A stretch of DNA of 64,000 nucleotides from Delphinapterus leucas (GCF_002288925.2 NW_022098076.1:80208526-80272525), one strand, 5' to 3'. Shown: positions 1-46,690, numbered from the stretch's first letter. Program-made: numbers and translations. Notes: generated by a model from the letters alone, not told the origin.

Positions 1-730
1 AGAACCTTAAAATTTCATACTCTTTTATTTACAATACTATCCAAAAGAAATAATTCTAAATACAAGAATGGATTCATGTAGAAAGGTATTACTTCTACAC
101 AAAGCGTTATTTCCAACAGTGAAAATTAGAAACAACCCAAATTGGGAAATGGCTACGTAAAGTACAGCACACTCACTCAGCCGAATATTAGGCAGCTAAA
201 AGGCATCTTTATGAAGATTCATCATAATAGAGCTAGCTTACGATAGTAAATATAACAAAAAAGGAGGCCACAAAGTTCAAAACGAGTCAAAACTAAACTA
301 TATCATCTAAAGAATATACACAGGTTGGACAACTATGAAGCAAAGAAGCGAATGACTGTCACAAAAGTTAGGATAGTGATTGCTCTACGTAAAGGGAAGG
401 TAGTTTTGATGGGGAAGGGTCTTAACTTGGATGGTTACACTAGTGTTTGCTTTATAATCTTTTTAAACTGTTTATGTCATATATACACATCACAATTAAA
501 ACAGGAAAAAAAAAGCAATTTATGAAGAATCACAGCTATGTAAATATAACCACAAGACAAAAAGCTCCATGCACAGGAAAAAGAATGTAAAGAAATATAC
601 CTGAATGTTAATAGAGGTTCTGTTTGGGCAGGAATATTTTTTTTCCCATTTTTCCTTGATTAGTATATTTTTTCTACTTTGAAAATCAGGACAAACTTAC
701 ACAATGTAATATTTTTTTAAAATAATTGCA
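1..730. other. FARSB intron 15, no recognised feature
   Basis: AT-rich intronic sequence with no exon-like conservation and no repeat that could be named. Confidence 0.5.
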
Positions 731-1057
731 ATAATCCAAGTGAACTCTAATAGGTGACTAGATAAACTGGTTCACCCATACAATGGAATACTACCCAGCA
801 ATAAGGGAGACTTGATAACTCAGAGGACTCTCAAGGACATGAAGCTGGATGAAAGAAGCCAGTCTTAAAAGGCAATATAAGTGGACAATATAAGTCCATT
901 TATATGACATTCTGGAAAAAGCAAAAGTATACCAACAGAGAACAAGATAGCGGTCGTCTGGGGTTAGATGTGGGGGAAAAAATGTGACAACGTGGGACAT
1001 GTGGGTTTTGGGGGTAACAGAACTGTTCTGTATCCGCAGTGATGGTTACAAAAATTT
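731..1057 (+). mobile_element. Old L1 (L1M) 3' fragment
   Basis: It matches the pattern of old L1 ORF2 ends and 3' UTRs (acaatggaatactacccagcaa, then a G-rich stretch and a gtgatggttaca-like ending). It is diverged and is interrupted on the right by a younger L1. Confidence 0.65.
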
Positions 1058-1763
1058 AAAACTCATTTTTTTTTAAACATCCTTATTGGAGTATAATTGC
1101 TTTACAATGTTGTTAGTTCCTGCTGTATAACAAAGTGAATCAGCTATACATATACATATATCCCCATATCCCCTCCCTCTTGTGTCTCCCTCCCACCACC
1201 CTCCCTATCCCACCCCTCTAGGTGGTCACAAAGCACCGAGCTGATCTCCCTGTGCTATGCGGCTGCTTCCCACTAGCTATCTATTTTACATTTGGGAGTG
1301 CATATGTGTCCATGCCACTCTCTCACTTCGTCCCAGCTTACCCTTCCCCCTCCCTGGGTGCTCAAGTCCACTCTCTACATCTGCATCTTTATTCCTGTCC
1401 TGCCCGTAGGTTAGTCAGAACCATTTTTTTTTTTTTGAGATTCCATACATATGTGTCAGCATACAGTATTTGTTTTTTTCTTTCTGACTTACTTCACTCT
1501 GTATGACAGACTCTAAGTCCATCCACCTCACTACAAATAACTCAATTTCGTTCCTTTTTATGGCTGAGTAATATTCCATTGTATATATGTACCACATCTT
1601 CTTTAACCATTCATCTGTCGATGGACACTTAGGTTGCTTCCATGTCCTGGCTATTGTAAACAGTGCTGCAATGAACATTGTGGTACGTGACTCTCAGGGT
1701 ATATGCCCAGTAGTGGGACTGCTGGGTCTTACAGTAGTTCTATTTTTAGCAAAACTCATTTTT
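1058..1763 (-). mobile_element. 5'-truncated L1 (ORF2 C-terminus and 3' UTR)
   Basis: About 680 bp of L1 in minus orientation. The encoded ORF2 end includes [20 protein letters not shown] and is followed by the 3' UTR. A perfect 13-bp target duplication aaaactcattttt flanks it at 1058-1070 and 1751-1763. It belongs to the same family as the 50060-57441 element and lies in FARSB sense orientation. Confidence 0.95.
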
Positions 1764-2194
1764 AAAGAAAGATATGCATAGCATATAAAGACAGACTCAA
1801 ATTCAGTGGAGATCATTTAACTTTTTAACAGGTAGATACACTTGTGGCCCTTTAATAAATTCTGGAGAAGACCACTGCTCTACACAAACATTGAATGAAT
1901 GTTGGCTTCGTTTTGCCTTTCAAATCAGGAAAAGAGAAAGAACAAACTAATGTCTATCTGGGAGAACAAACTGAAAATAAAAAGCTGCTTCATATTAGCA
2001 TGTATTGAGCAAAAGTTCTTCCATAGACTTATTCCCATACTATAATTTGCACAAAATATAGAATGCCTTTTGCCTTCCAAATAAACAAATGAGTATTTTA
2101 AAACACTGTACTTTACTGCTAGTAATATAAAAGTTAGCCAATAAATGGGGTAAAAGGAAAGGGAAACTTAGTATCCAGAACTTAGTATCTTTCT
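1764..2194. other. Intronic sequence, nothing recognised
   Basis: AT-rich FARSB intron 15 sequence without a recognisable repeat or exon. Confidence 0.45.
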
Positions 2195-2430
2195 ATCAAC
2201 CTATCTGTCATCTTAATTCTCAAGATACTCATGTAAGCTAGGTTTTATTGTATCTATAAAGTGGATAGGGAAAATAAGACGGGGAAACAAAAGTTCAGAA
2301 AGGTTTTGCCCAAAGTCAAGCTAACTGCCTGGAGAGAACTGTGATTAATTACACAGCTAGTAAGTTACAAAACCAGGATTTGACCAGGACTGTCTAACTC
2401 TAAAATCCATGCCCTCTCTACTATACAGTA
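2195..2430 (-). repeat. MIR SINE
   Basis: It has the reverse-orientation MIR signature (cacagctagtaagttac, then aaccaggatttgacc and a ctgtctaactc ending). Diverged. Confidence 0.7.
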
Positions 2431-2432
2431 GA

Positions 2433-2492
2433 AATCTCTAACTCTCTAAAGGATTTAGATGAGATCTCTAAATCTCTAAAGGATTTAGATGA
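2433..2492. repeat. 30-bp tandem duplication
   Basis: Two adjacent 30-bp copies sharing ctctaaaggatttagatga, with very few differences; the shared core ends at about 2461 and 2491. Confidence 0.85.
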
Positions 2493-2495
2493 AAA

Positions 2496-3165
2496 TAAAC
2501 AATATAAGGGCAAGCTTATGTATGAATATATTCTTAGTATAGTCAAAGATGTGCATTCTTGAAATGTTTTTGATATGATACACAGATGTTTTCATTTTCA
2601 AAAGTTTTCATATTTAAGAATTGTAGTCAAGCAACTGAAATAAATTATTTTTAGAAGTCAGTTAACTAAAGTTTCTAGCCATCAACAGTACTGTAACTCA
2701 TGGGAAGTACATTCTGAGTTAAACTTTGGACTGAACATACATAGAGAAATAACTGTTCTTGCCATGTAACATTTCTTAGCACCCACTATGTTCAAAGCAC
2801 TCCACTAGAGGTCAAAGCCAGCATACAGCCTGCACAGACTAAACCCTCAACAATTATTTTCTGAATAAATGAATAAAGCCTGGAAAGGAAGCTAAGCATA
2901 CACAAAAAAATCATTAAACAAGGCCAGGACAAGACAGTGGCCACATTCTAAGTCAGCACAAGAGCCAGCTGGTGTCAGAAAGTGAGTACCGTGCCACTGT
3001 CACTCTCCATCATTTCCACGTGCAAGAGTAAAGTAATCTGGTACCTAAAAGCTATGATCGGAGGTGTCGGAATAAAGATTAATATTAAAACCAGGCAGGC
3101 ATCAAACATCACTAAATCAACCACATGCATTAACTAAAATGAGGGGCCTGATTGCTCTGTAGGAA
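2496..3165. other. Intronic sequence, possible L2 tail only
   Basis: No exon seen. A short tract near 2810-2880 ending in gaataaatgaataaag resembles an L2 3' end; the rest is not recognised. Confidence 0.4.
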
Positions 3166-3169
3166 CACG

Positions 3170-3170
<1 letters not shown>

Positions 3171-3207
<37 letters not shown>

Positions 3208-3270
3208 CCTCCTCTCCCCCCTCTCCCCCTCCCTCCCTGCTCAACCCCTCTCCCCAGCCCCCTTCCCTTG
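3171..3270. repeat. (AC)n microsatellite followed by a pyrimidine tract
   Basis: About 17 AC units at 3171-3204 run into a CT-rich, almost G-free stretch to 3270. Confidence 0.95.
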
Positions 3271-4618
3271 AAGGGAAAAAAATGAAATGAAACAAAACTA
3301 ATTTATCCCTTTCATATTACGGACTTGCTCCTGGGTACCTCTGCCATGTGGTACCCATTTGTTGGTGTCACATGCTTCCACTTTAACACACAGACACGTA
3401 TTGAAACCACTTTGTAGTCCCATTTTTGCTGTGAGAGAAGAGTCCAACAGTAATGCCATCATTCAGAGAGCTTAGCAACACAAACTGGAAGCTCTATTTT
3501 GGTAACCTTTGCCTTGGAATACTTCTGTCCTGATCTCCAAATTATGTAAAACCTGCCTTTCTGATAAGAGGAGCAACATCTGGTTTAAAGACTTAGAATT
3601 AAAAAAAAAAAATTAAGTGATTTTGATGATCAGAATAATGAAGTTACAATAAAAAATACAAGACTTAAAAAAATTATACTCCATTCAAGAAAGGTTTCAG
3701 GATGTTTACAGCACACGCATATACAATAATGAGCTATATATTTTTAAACTCAATTTTGCAGTATTTTAAGGAAAGGCCACTGACTTTTAGGGCTTTATAC
3801 TAAACCCACCATAAGAATTAGATTAAATACATTATTTAGGTGCCCCTCCCAGCTCCCACCACTGATTGGCTGGTTTTTCACATCTCTCCCAAGTGCTACC
3901 ATTCCCTCTAGACTTGCTTCCTCACATCTTGCTAAGACATTCCCTCTGAATTAGCTGGATTGAATTAAAAGAGAAAATAACCATATACTCAGTTCCACCC
4001 AGAATTTCTCCTTGGAGAAACTGCTAGGCATAATAAAATTCCCACTTCCTAGTATTTTGCACTGAGAGACCATATTACATCACAGGAAGTTCACTGACTA
4101 CATGCCTCAAAATAAGAACTATTTAAATTTCATGTCAAAACTAGGGTTTGTTGGAAATGCCTCAGTTCTTTATAACTCAGTTAACAGACCTCTTGTGTCA
4201 TGCCATCAAACAATTCTGCTTTTTAAAGAGGCCTGCCAAGTATGTCAGCCTAAATTACCAGTGTCTTTCACAGACTTCAAAGTACTGCCTGGAGAGGCTG
4301 ATGTAAACCACCCAGAGAAGGGGTGGCTGGCTACGATTCTGGAAGCTGAAAGAACATGCCAAGTGATTTTATAAAAGAAGAAAAAAGGAAGAAAAGTGAT
4401 ATGTGATGTCCCTTAGTAAATGACTATCACATACAACTCAAATTTTTCGAACAGCCTTCTGCTTAGTGTAGATTCTCTCTCACCAAAGTACCAATGATTA
4501 AAAGCAAATTAGGGGTGTTAGGCAATGTTATCGTTAAGTGGCACAGAATGCAAAAGGATAAGAGTCTTCAAGAGAAGCTTTCCATCTCTATTCTCACATT
4601 CACCAAGAAGCCCAAATG
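3271..4618. other. Intronic sequence, nothing recognised
   Basis: No exon or nameable repeat. The 90-codon frame at 4102-4374 has no recognisable domain and is treated as chance. Confidence 0.4.
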
Positions 4619-5009
4619 AAGATGCTAGGAGAGGGCTTCCCTGGTGGCACAGTGGTTAAGAATCCACCTGCCAGTGCAGGAGACACAGGTTCAAGCCCTG
4701 GTCCAGGAAGATCCCACATGCCGCGGAGCAACTAAGCCCGCGCACCACAACTACTCAGCCTGCGCTCTAGAGCCCGTAAGCCATAACTACTGAGCCTGCA
4801 TGCTGCAACTACTGAAGCCCACGTGCCTAGAGCCTGTGCTCCACAACAAGAGAAGCCACTGCAATGAGAAGCCCGCACACTGCAACAAAGAGTAGCCCCC
4901 GCGCACCACAACTAGAGAAAAGCCTGCATGCGACAAAAAAGACCCAACGCAGCCAAAAGTAAAATAAAATAAATAAATTTTAAAAAAGAAAAAAAAAGAT
5001 GCTAGGAGA
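4619..5009 (+). mobile_element. CHR SINE, long form
   Basis: A tRNA-Glu-like head (gggcttccctggtggcacag at 4633) is followed by the long 'caactactgagcc' repeat body and an A-rich tail. The exact duplication aagatgctaggaga lies at 4619-4632 and 4996-5009. Confidence 0.95.
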
Positions 5010-5265
5010 AAGCCTACTGGGAAACCAACAGAGCTCCCAGGGCAACTGGTGGCTGATACTGAGCTTGAGAATAATAGCCTGGCCAAGCTCAGAAAATGAA
5101 ACAAATCACTTTGATTTTTAGTCTATTCCATCTAAAAAATTTATTTAATATTGGTACCCATGAGACTAGTATAGCTTATATTACAAATTTTACTTATCTT
5201 CAGAAGAAATTCACAAAAGCTATAAGAATCCTGTCAAGACATAGACTTTAAAAAATTAGATCTAA

Positions 5266-5800
5266 TATGGGAGAACAGGAACCTTTACACACTCTTGGTA
5301 GGACTGCAAATTTGTAAAAAATCCTTTTTAGAAGAGAATTTGACAAGGTAGCAAACATATAATATGCATATCTATGGACTGACCAATTCAATTTCTAAAA
5401 ACACATATTTGTATAAGGGTACAAGGATATTCATTACAACAGACATATTTTAGCAAAAACCTGGTAACAATCTAAACAGTCATCATAATAGTTTGAGTCA
5501 ATAAATTACAGTATATCCATATAATGAGATACTGTGCAGCCATTAAAAAGAATGAGGTGGACAGAATGTGTTCATCGGAAAAAAGTACAGAAGACAGAAA
5601 AAGCATAATCCTATTTGTGTAAACACCAGAAAGAATTTACCTGTATCTGTGGCTATATAGAGAAATGTAAAACATATGGTTGCATATGCATAGAATGTCT
5701 GGCAACTAATTCTAAGAGTAGGATTTGGGAGAAGTTGGATATGTGTATTTTTTTTTTTAATGTGAAAACAACAGAATTACTCTTAATACATATTTGTGAA
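5266..5800 (+). mobile_element. Old L1 (L1M) 3' fragment
   Basis: Diverged L1 ORF2 C-terminal sequence (cctttacacactcttggtag, gatactgtgcagccattaaa) followed by 3' UTR-like sequence. Confidence 0.75.
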
Positions 5801-8371
5801 AGTTCTTAAAGATATTACAAATACATTTTCAATTTTAAAAACAAACATAATAAAACCTAAGAACAATTTTCCTTAAAACACTTCTATATTATGGCACTGA
5901 GGTAAAGACTTTTCTTCTTTTAAATAATGCTGAAAGCCAAGAAACAAATGTGAGGAAAAATCTATGACCTTCTCAATGCATGAAGGAAAAGGTTACATCC
6001 TTGTGGGTTGGCTTTTATTTCATTAACATGAACCTGGAATGGATTTTTATCTATTAAAAAAGTACAATATTCAATGCATGACAGAGCACATTATACTCAT
6101 GTTAGCAGATCTTAACTATGTGAACCAAACGTACTAAAATAACTTTCTATATTAAAAATGAGGGTATTCACACAGTTAAGATGCCATCACATATGCGAAT
6201 GATGCTCCTTCAAATACTGTTAATGTCAATGTTCCTTACACCCATATTTTTTGGATTATTAATTGGAAATTCTACATGCCAAAAACATGAAGTGGTAAAA
6301 TTAAACTAATCTAGACTGATGACATAAGCTCTCTTCAGAAAGCCACATTCCACATGTGGATGTGAGATAATCTTCCATTATTCAGTGGCTGCAGAATTAA
6401 TGGACAATTTCTCAGAGCTGAAGTATTTTACAAGCTCATAATGAAAATGCTTTCATTGAGCTTTTTATCAAGCAAAGAATTATACAAAAAACTACAAAGA
6501 CTGGGCCCCTAGAGTTCAGCAGGTTACAAAATAAGACAGATACATGAAAGGTACAAACCGACAGCAAACAGAAGGAACAAACCAAATCATAAAAGAACAA
6601 TGAATTAGCTCTGTTCTATGTGGCCATGGTGGTGCCAGGAGGAGAAAAGAACAAGAATCTTAAATATACTTAAGTTAAAAAAAAATAACTTTAAATGTAA
6701 AAGTTTAAAAAGAATTCTAGATTTCCATATCCAAACTAGGCAAGGTAAGAAGTAGATCTTTCAGATTTAGAAAAGTTTCAGGGAGAATGAGAAATTTTAG
6801 CAACTATTTAAGCAGCAATTTGGGGGACAGAGGAAAGGTGGCTTGTTCCAGGGCTGCAGCAACGCTCTGGAGACGCAGGAACAACCTGAGCAATACAATA
6901 ATTATTAAAACCCAGCAGTTTTAAAATTATTAAAATGCAGTAGTTAAAACTAAAGGGCAGTATGATTATCGGGGTTCTCCACCAATAAATGTCAAACTGA
7001 CAACTGGATGACTGTATCATGCTAAATTTAAAACACCCTATATACTTGCCTTATGAAGCCAAAGTAAGTCTTCCTTCTTAGGCTATCATTCCTTTTAAAC
7101 TTAGATTCAACCCCATGATGCACTTTCTCCTGCCATTTTTGTGAGCTTTTAGGCATCCTGGCAGCTTCAGTGACCACTGTGGAATAAACTGTGATGGCAG
7201 AATTCAATCTGCGTTTAATAAAAAGCCAGAATGCTGGACTTCGCAAAATATAGTTGCATTTCTGGGCATGAAGATTAGAAATTCACAACTGCTCCTCTGA
7301 AGTAATTTTTTACTATTTTGTTGATACTTTCTCCTCGACACTGAAAAGACAAACATAACAACTGAAACCAACCAGTTACTCACACAGCAGCCCGATCTGA
7401 TAGCTTCAGTACAGCCTCTACTGGACTTCCCTGGTATAATAAAGCTGAAAATCTACCCCACAGCAGAGTCTGCATTCAACTTCTCGTTCCAAAGATACCG
7501 CCACTCTGCCCAACAAAAGGGATAAATCAGCTTTGTCCCTCGAGTCATGACTAATTTTTTTAAATGTTGCAGCAACTTCAGATCTTACAATTCAATAAAT
7601 GCAGTGACTGGCTCAGCCTCTTAGAACAGGACTGTGTCTGGCTCAGAGTGGAAATCCTCACACTTGAGGAGGGTGCCTGAGTCCCTCACTGGGCAGCCTG
7701 ACAGCCTCATGACATGGATGGCCAGTCAGAAAGTCCACGTTAGCATAAGAAACTGTCCGATAAGGTCAAGCACAAAAACACGGACTAGGAGACTTCCATC
7801 TACTCTTACAGAAACGCAAGTCAGACAGAATTTGTGGAAGGCATATTGAAATCCAATACAGATTCCTCTTCCATTTCCATTTTGGAAGATACACTTGCCT
7901 ACACAAAAACCATGAGGCTGAGAGTGTTGGGTTTTCCTTAATGTTACGAAACAAGTTAGTGGCAGCTGTCACTCCCCTCTCTGTGCTATCAGGGGACCTT
8001 GTACACTCCCTTGGCAACCGTTTCTCTCATGTTCCAAGCAGCCCCTGGCAAAGAAAAGGAACTAAAAGATACTTCCTCCCAGTACAACAAATGAGACTGT
8101 CTTGCCATACATCTCCACCCCTTTTAAACCAGCAGTTTGAGTACCACCCTCACTAGTGAAAATTTGGGACATTTTCATAGTCCCTAGAAAACTGCTCTGT
8201 CATTTCACTTTTGATGGTCTAGATTTTTTCTTTTTTCCTTCAAAATTGTTTCATTATTTAGGAGGAAATGGCTACTGTAAATCCAACAGAGAAATGGTTC
8301 CTGGTTCGAGAGACGGTAAAAACATATATGCTCAATTCAATGAAAAGAAGTGGGTGATGAATTGCTCAAAA
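5801..8371. other. Intronic sequence, nothing firmly recognised
   Basis: About 2.6 kb of FARSB intron 15. No segment translating to the missing FARSB C-terminus was found on the minus strand and no repeat could be named with confidence. Confidence 0.4.
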
Positions 8372-8721
8372 AACATTCCTGGACTTCCCTGGTGGCGCAG
8401 TGGTTAAGAATACGCCTGCCAATGCAGGGGACACGGGTTCGAGCCCTGGTCCGGGAAGATGCCACATGCCACAGAGCAACTAAGCCCGTGCACCACAACT
8501 ACTGAGCCCGCGTGCCGCAACTACTGAAGCCCGTGCGCCTAGAGCCCATGCTCCGCAACAAGAGAAGCTACCGCAATGAGAAGACCGCGCACCACAACAA
8601 AGAGTAGCCCCACTCGCCACAACCAGAGAAAGCCCACGCACAGCAATGAAGACCCAACACAGCCAAAATTAAAAATAAATAAATAAATAAAAATTAAAAA
8701 AAAAAAAAACCCCAACATTCC
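8372..8721 (+). mobile_element. CHR SINE, long form
   Basis: The head begins at about 8381 and the body ends in an (AAAT)n and A-rich tail. The short duplication aacattcc lies at 8372-8379 and 8714-8721. Confidence 0.92.
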
Positions 8722-8984
8722 CACTTTCTTAAGTAAATTCCCACATTAGTACATTTTGGTTTTCTTTTCCTAAAAAAAAAAAAAAAAAATAGTGCACAAC
8801 AGAAGAAAAACCAATTAAGTTCAAAGTTAGGATAAAAAGGAGCCCCAAGTGCCTTAGCAAGGTGATATTAACCCTTTAATGGCCAGCAAAGGTTTTTCAA
8901 TTCATTCTCAAAGAAAATTTCCAGAGACCAAGAAGCTAGGTTTTGGGCCTTAGGGATTGCTAATATGCCTTAGGGATCTGCTAA

Positions 8985-9225
8985 TAGAGCAAACACCAAA
9001 CGGTGCTTATTACGTGGCTGGAACTTTTCAAAATACATTTAATTTTTATAAGTCTACTGAAATAAGTGCTATCATTATTCCCACTGTACAGATGAGGAAA
9101 CTGAGGCACCAAGAAATTAAATTAATTGTCCAAAGTTAAGCAGCTGGTAAATGGCAGAACCATGACTCAAATGCAGGCGCTCTGACTGCAGTCTCTCATG
9201 GAACCGCGGTGCTGGGCTGCCTCTC
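8985..9225 (-). repeat. MIR SINE
   Basis: A clear reverse-orientation MIR core: acagatgaggaaactgaggc, then cagctggtaaatggcagaacc and gctctgactgcag. Confidence 0.88.
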
Positions 9226-9374
9226 CTGCAGAGTCCTCTCTGTACACCAGATGACAGGCAGGGAGACCACAGGTCCATATTTATAATAATCCATCAGAAA
9301 AGCTTCTGTTATGAAATAAAATCCAGGCCTACCTAAACAGGAAACACACTCCACATAAACTAAAGCAAGCCTAT

Positions 9375-10170
9375 GTTTTCAAGATGGTAGACTTACTGAG
9401 TATATCTACCTCCTCTTATTCCTCAAATCTCATTGATATGACAGAAAATTTTAAAGAAAAACAATAAACCATGATGGTGTAAGACAACAGGCAAAAGTGA
9501 TATCAGTTAAAAATGGACTGATGTGGAAAACAGAGCAGAATAATCACAACTAAAATCAGGTATAAAAGAGGTTTGCTACAGAGATAAGAACTACTCTTCC
9601 TGATGAAACAAAGTGTAGCAGAAAGACAAATCTTTGAATTAAAAAGTATATGGATGGGGTTTCTGGAACTATCACCAGGGTGATTTGTTAAATGATGGCC
9701 TATAGCACTTGTATTTAAGAACAGCTCTCTTTCAGCCTCCAAGCACGGGCCTTCCCAAGAAACACAGAGGAAAAGAAAACCAGCAAAGGCACCTCTACCC
9801 AGGACTGCAATACAGTAAAGTGGTGTTCCATGCCTACAGCGAAACCTTCCCTGTGGCAACTGTGGGGACCGCAGCTCAGCCTCACCCTCACCGTCCACGC
9901 TGAGCTGCCTGCTTGTGAGCATGCCCAGCCCTGCAGGGAGCCTTTGCAATTAGGGAAGAGTCCTGTTACTGAAACAGTATTACAGAACTTCTGAGGAAAT
10001 CTCGAGTAATTAACCTAATCCTATATTTAGAAATATGAAAGGATCACCAAGGATCAAAACGACATAAAACTCAAAGAACTAGGATGAAAGGTAACAAGTC
10101 AAAGTTAATAGAAAAAACTGACATTGGAATTACAACAAATTCTCAGTTATCTATACCAATGGATGATTTG
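9375..10170 (+). mobile_element. Probable old L1 5' region
   Basis: The stretch opens like L1M 5' UTRs (caagatggtagacttactgag, then cctcaaatctcattgatatg) and continues with GC-richer text. Family and borders are uncertain. Confidence 0.45.
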
Positions 10171-10476
10171 AGGTATAAGAACCCTCAAAACTATTTGCAG
10201 CTGGCAGTGAAAATGTCTTCTGATTTCTATTACAGCAGATTTATCACACAAGGAAAATTATACATAGAACTTTTATTCTCTAAGGATATAAGCACTGAGA
10301 CCAAAATTCTGGCCCTACTCTAAGTCCCTTATTTTATGGAGCCTTGCGCAAATTATCACTTTTCTGTATTAATTTTCCAGTATATTAAATGGGGACAATA
10401 TTTTGTCCCATTTGCCTCAAAGAAATGTTTTAACAATCAAAAAAGAAAAAGTACCTTAAAAAATTTGGGGGGGGCG

Positions 10477-10634
10477 GGGCTTCCCTGGTGGCGCAGTGGT
10501 TGGGAGTCCGCCTGCCGATGCATGGGACACAGGTTCGTGCCCCGGTCCGGGAAGATCCCACATGCCGTGGAGCGGCTAGGCCCGTGAGCCGTGGCCGCTG
10601 AACCCGCGTGTCCAGAGCCTGTGCTCCGCAAAGC
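10477..10634 (+). mobile_element. CHR-2-type SINE, 3'-truncated
   Basis: Head and body match the short CHR form up to gcctgtgctccgca, then stop before the usual 'gagaggcc' segment. No clear target duplication was found. Confidence 0.88.
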
Positions 10635-10639
10635 AAAAA

Positions 10640-44815
<34,176 letters not shown>

Positions 44816-44831
44816 GGCGAGCCCGGCCCAC

Positions 44832-44843
44832 TGCGCCTGCGCG
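44832..44843. promoter_or_regulatory. NRF1-like site upstream of the FARSB start codon
   Basis: The 12-mer tgcgcctgcgcg, about 17 bp upstream of the ATG, is a near match to the palindromic NRF1 motif (GCGCATGCGC type), common in promoters of housekeeping and translation genes. It overlaps the first copy of a 16-bp direct repeat (44839-44854 and 44858-44873). Binding is inferred. Confidence 0.5.
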
Positions 44844-44873
44844 GCGAGCTGGCCTCGGCGCGGCGAGCTGGCC
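44839..44873. repeat. 16-bp direct repeat in the FARSB 5' region
   Basis: gcgcggcgagctggcc occurs exactly at 44839-44854 and again at 44858-44873, a 19-bp period. It lies just upstream of the FARSB ATG, in the 5' UTR or core promoter. Confidence 0.85.
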
Positions 44874-45521
44874 GGGGCTTGGCGACCGAGGTGTGTAGGA
44901 CCCGGCCCCTTTCGTCGGGCTGTCTTGAATAGCGCCAGTCTTCTTCCAAAAGCTCCGCCTCTCTTTTCTCATCTGAAAGCAGGTAAATTGCCACCACTAA
45001 CCTCAGTAAACCTAGTTTCGTTGGGTGAATAAATTATAGGCTGAAAAGGGAGACGGGATCGGATAAAATGGGCTAGGATTTGATGGGCAATAAAATGAAC
45101 AGCCCGCGAAAGCCCTCACGCCTCCAACACACTACGGACGGAGGACGCCAAGCTGCGGGGCGGGGCGAAGGGAGAGTGCGTATGGGGACGGGACCTCGTG
45201 GTGGAGAATCAATCCACCTGGGAGGGGGTGAGCCTGTGAGTAGGCGGGGTCTGAGGCGGCCTGGAGAGAAGGATGTGCAAAACCAAGTAGTGGGAGCGAG
45301 AGAAACTGTTAGTAGATCTGCTTTTATCTCATTCCTCGATCTCCTGCACCCTGCTACGTGTTACAACTGTGCTTTTTTGAACCTTACATCAGCACTATTA
45401 GGGAGGCTTCCTTAGAAACGTCTTTTTAAAAGAGGAAACAGACTGACATTTACTCGTTCTGTACGGGCAGATGCTGGGCTCAATCCTCTGCCAGCCTTAG
45501 CAGATCTCCTTCTAACAACCC

Positions 45522-46130
45522 TCAGTGTAATAGGCAGAATAACAACCCACAAATATATCAAGCCGTAATCCCCAGAACCTGTAAATGTTACCTTAAATGG
45601 AAACAGTCTTTTCAGATTAAGTTAAAGATTTCCAGATGGAGCGACTCTTCTGGATTATCAAAATGGGCCACTAATATGTATAAAATGGATAACTAATAAG
45701 AACCTGCTGTATAAAATAAATAAATAAAATTCAAAAAAATAAAAAATAAATAAAATTTAAAAAAATAAAACTACCAATTCAAAAAAAAGGGGGGAGGCCT
45801 AAATGCAATCACATGTATCTTTATAAGAGGAAGTTAGAGGGAGATTTTAGAAAAACAGAAGAGGGAAGGCAGTGTAACCACTGGAGCAGAGATTGGAGTG
45901 ATGCAGCCACAAACCAAGGAATGCCATCAACCACCAGAAACTGCAGAGGCAAGGAAGGATTCTCTCCTAGCCTTCTAGAGCAGTCCTGTCGTGTCTCTGG
46001 ATACACTGCCTTGAGCTCAGTGAAACTGATTTTGGACTTCTGACCCCAGGAGCTGTGAGAGAATAAATTTCATTGTTTTAAGCCACCAAGTTCGTGGAAA
46101 TGTTACAGCAGCCATGGGGGACTAATACAC
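45522..46130 (+). repeat. LTR (MaLR/ERVL-like) interrupted by an L1 tail
   Basis: The left part starts gtaataggcagaataacaac (about 45527) and the right part runs to gttttaagccaccaagttcg and gactaatacacc. An L1 3' end (atgtataaaatggataacta plus an AT-rich tail, about 45670-45795) splits it. Old and non-coding; the exact LTR family is unsure. Confidence 0.7.
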
Positions 46131-46225
46131 CAGGATAGGTGCTACCATTATTCTCATTTTACAAATGGTAAAACTGAGGCCCACTCTGAGTCACCCAACT
46201 CAGAAGGCAGAGCTGACACAGTTCC
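46131..46225 (-). repeat. MIR fragment
   Basis: ccattattctcattttacaa, then atggtaaaactgaggccc: reverse MIR core. Confidence 0.7.
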
Positions 46226-46559
46226 ATGAGGGAGCGTTGCCCTTATCCTCTCTATACTGTACAGTAAGGGCCCCAAGGCCATTCAGGTGAGGGGACATAA
46301 GCTGGGAGGGATTTAGGTCTCTCTGACTGCCATTCAAGCAGTTTTTTACTATATTAACTTCCCTCTATAGTTGCAGGCAATCCCTCCCCAGTATGCAACA
46401 TAATAGACTGGCAGAGGCCACGTCAATGGCAAATATCTCCAATGCCAAATAAAATTCTCTGCTCTCAAACTAGTACTCAGGGAAAAATGAATCAATGAAT
46501 AAAGGACTTCCTGAATTATTGCATGCTGACCTTCTCTCCTTTGGGCACCCCAAGATGTT

Positions 46560-46690
46560 CTGTGGCCTTTAACCTCAGTTTCCTTACCTGTAAAGTAGAG
46601 ATGATAATAATGTACATCTTAAAGAATTACTGTAAGGATTAGAAATAATACTCATAAATGACAATCATAGTTCTTGTGTCTTAAGTCCTG
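46560..46690 (+). repeat. MIR fragment
   Basis: cctcagtttccttacctgta, then aagtagagatgataataatg and ctgtaaggattagaaataat: forward MIR core. Confidence 0.78.

Noticed and set aside
3171..3204. Regular (AC)n array considered as a structured repeat system
   Set aside because: It is an ordinary microsatellite, as are those at 28824-28851 and 49899-49925; no spacers of CRISPR type.
4102..4374. 90-codon frame in intron 15
   Set aside because: No domain, no splice context matching FARSB, and antisense to the gene.
7424..7440. ggacttccctgg match to a SINE head
   Set aside because: Only 12 bp match and the text on both sides is unrelated; probably chance.
8381..8460. tRNA-like A and B boxes (ggcgcagtgg ... 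ggttcgagccc)
   Set aside because: These are the Pol III promoter boxes of the CHR SINE head; the cloverleaf continues into the SINE body, so it is not a tRNA gene.
9503..9949. 148-codon minus-strand frame
   Set aside because: No domain or splice-consistent homology; it lies in probable old L1 5' sequence within the FARSB intron.
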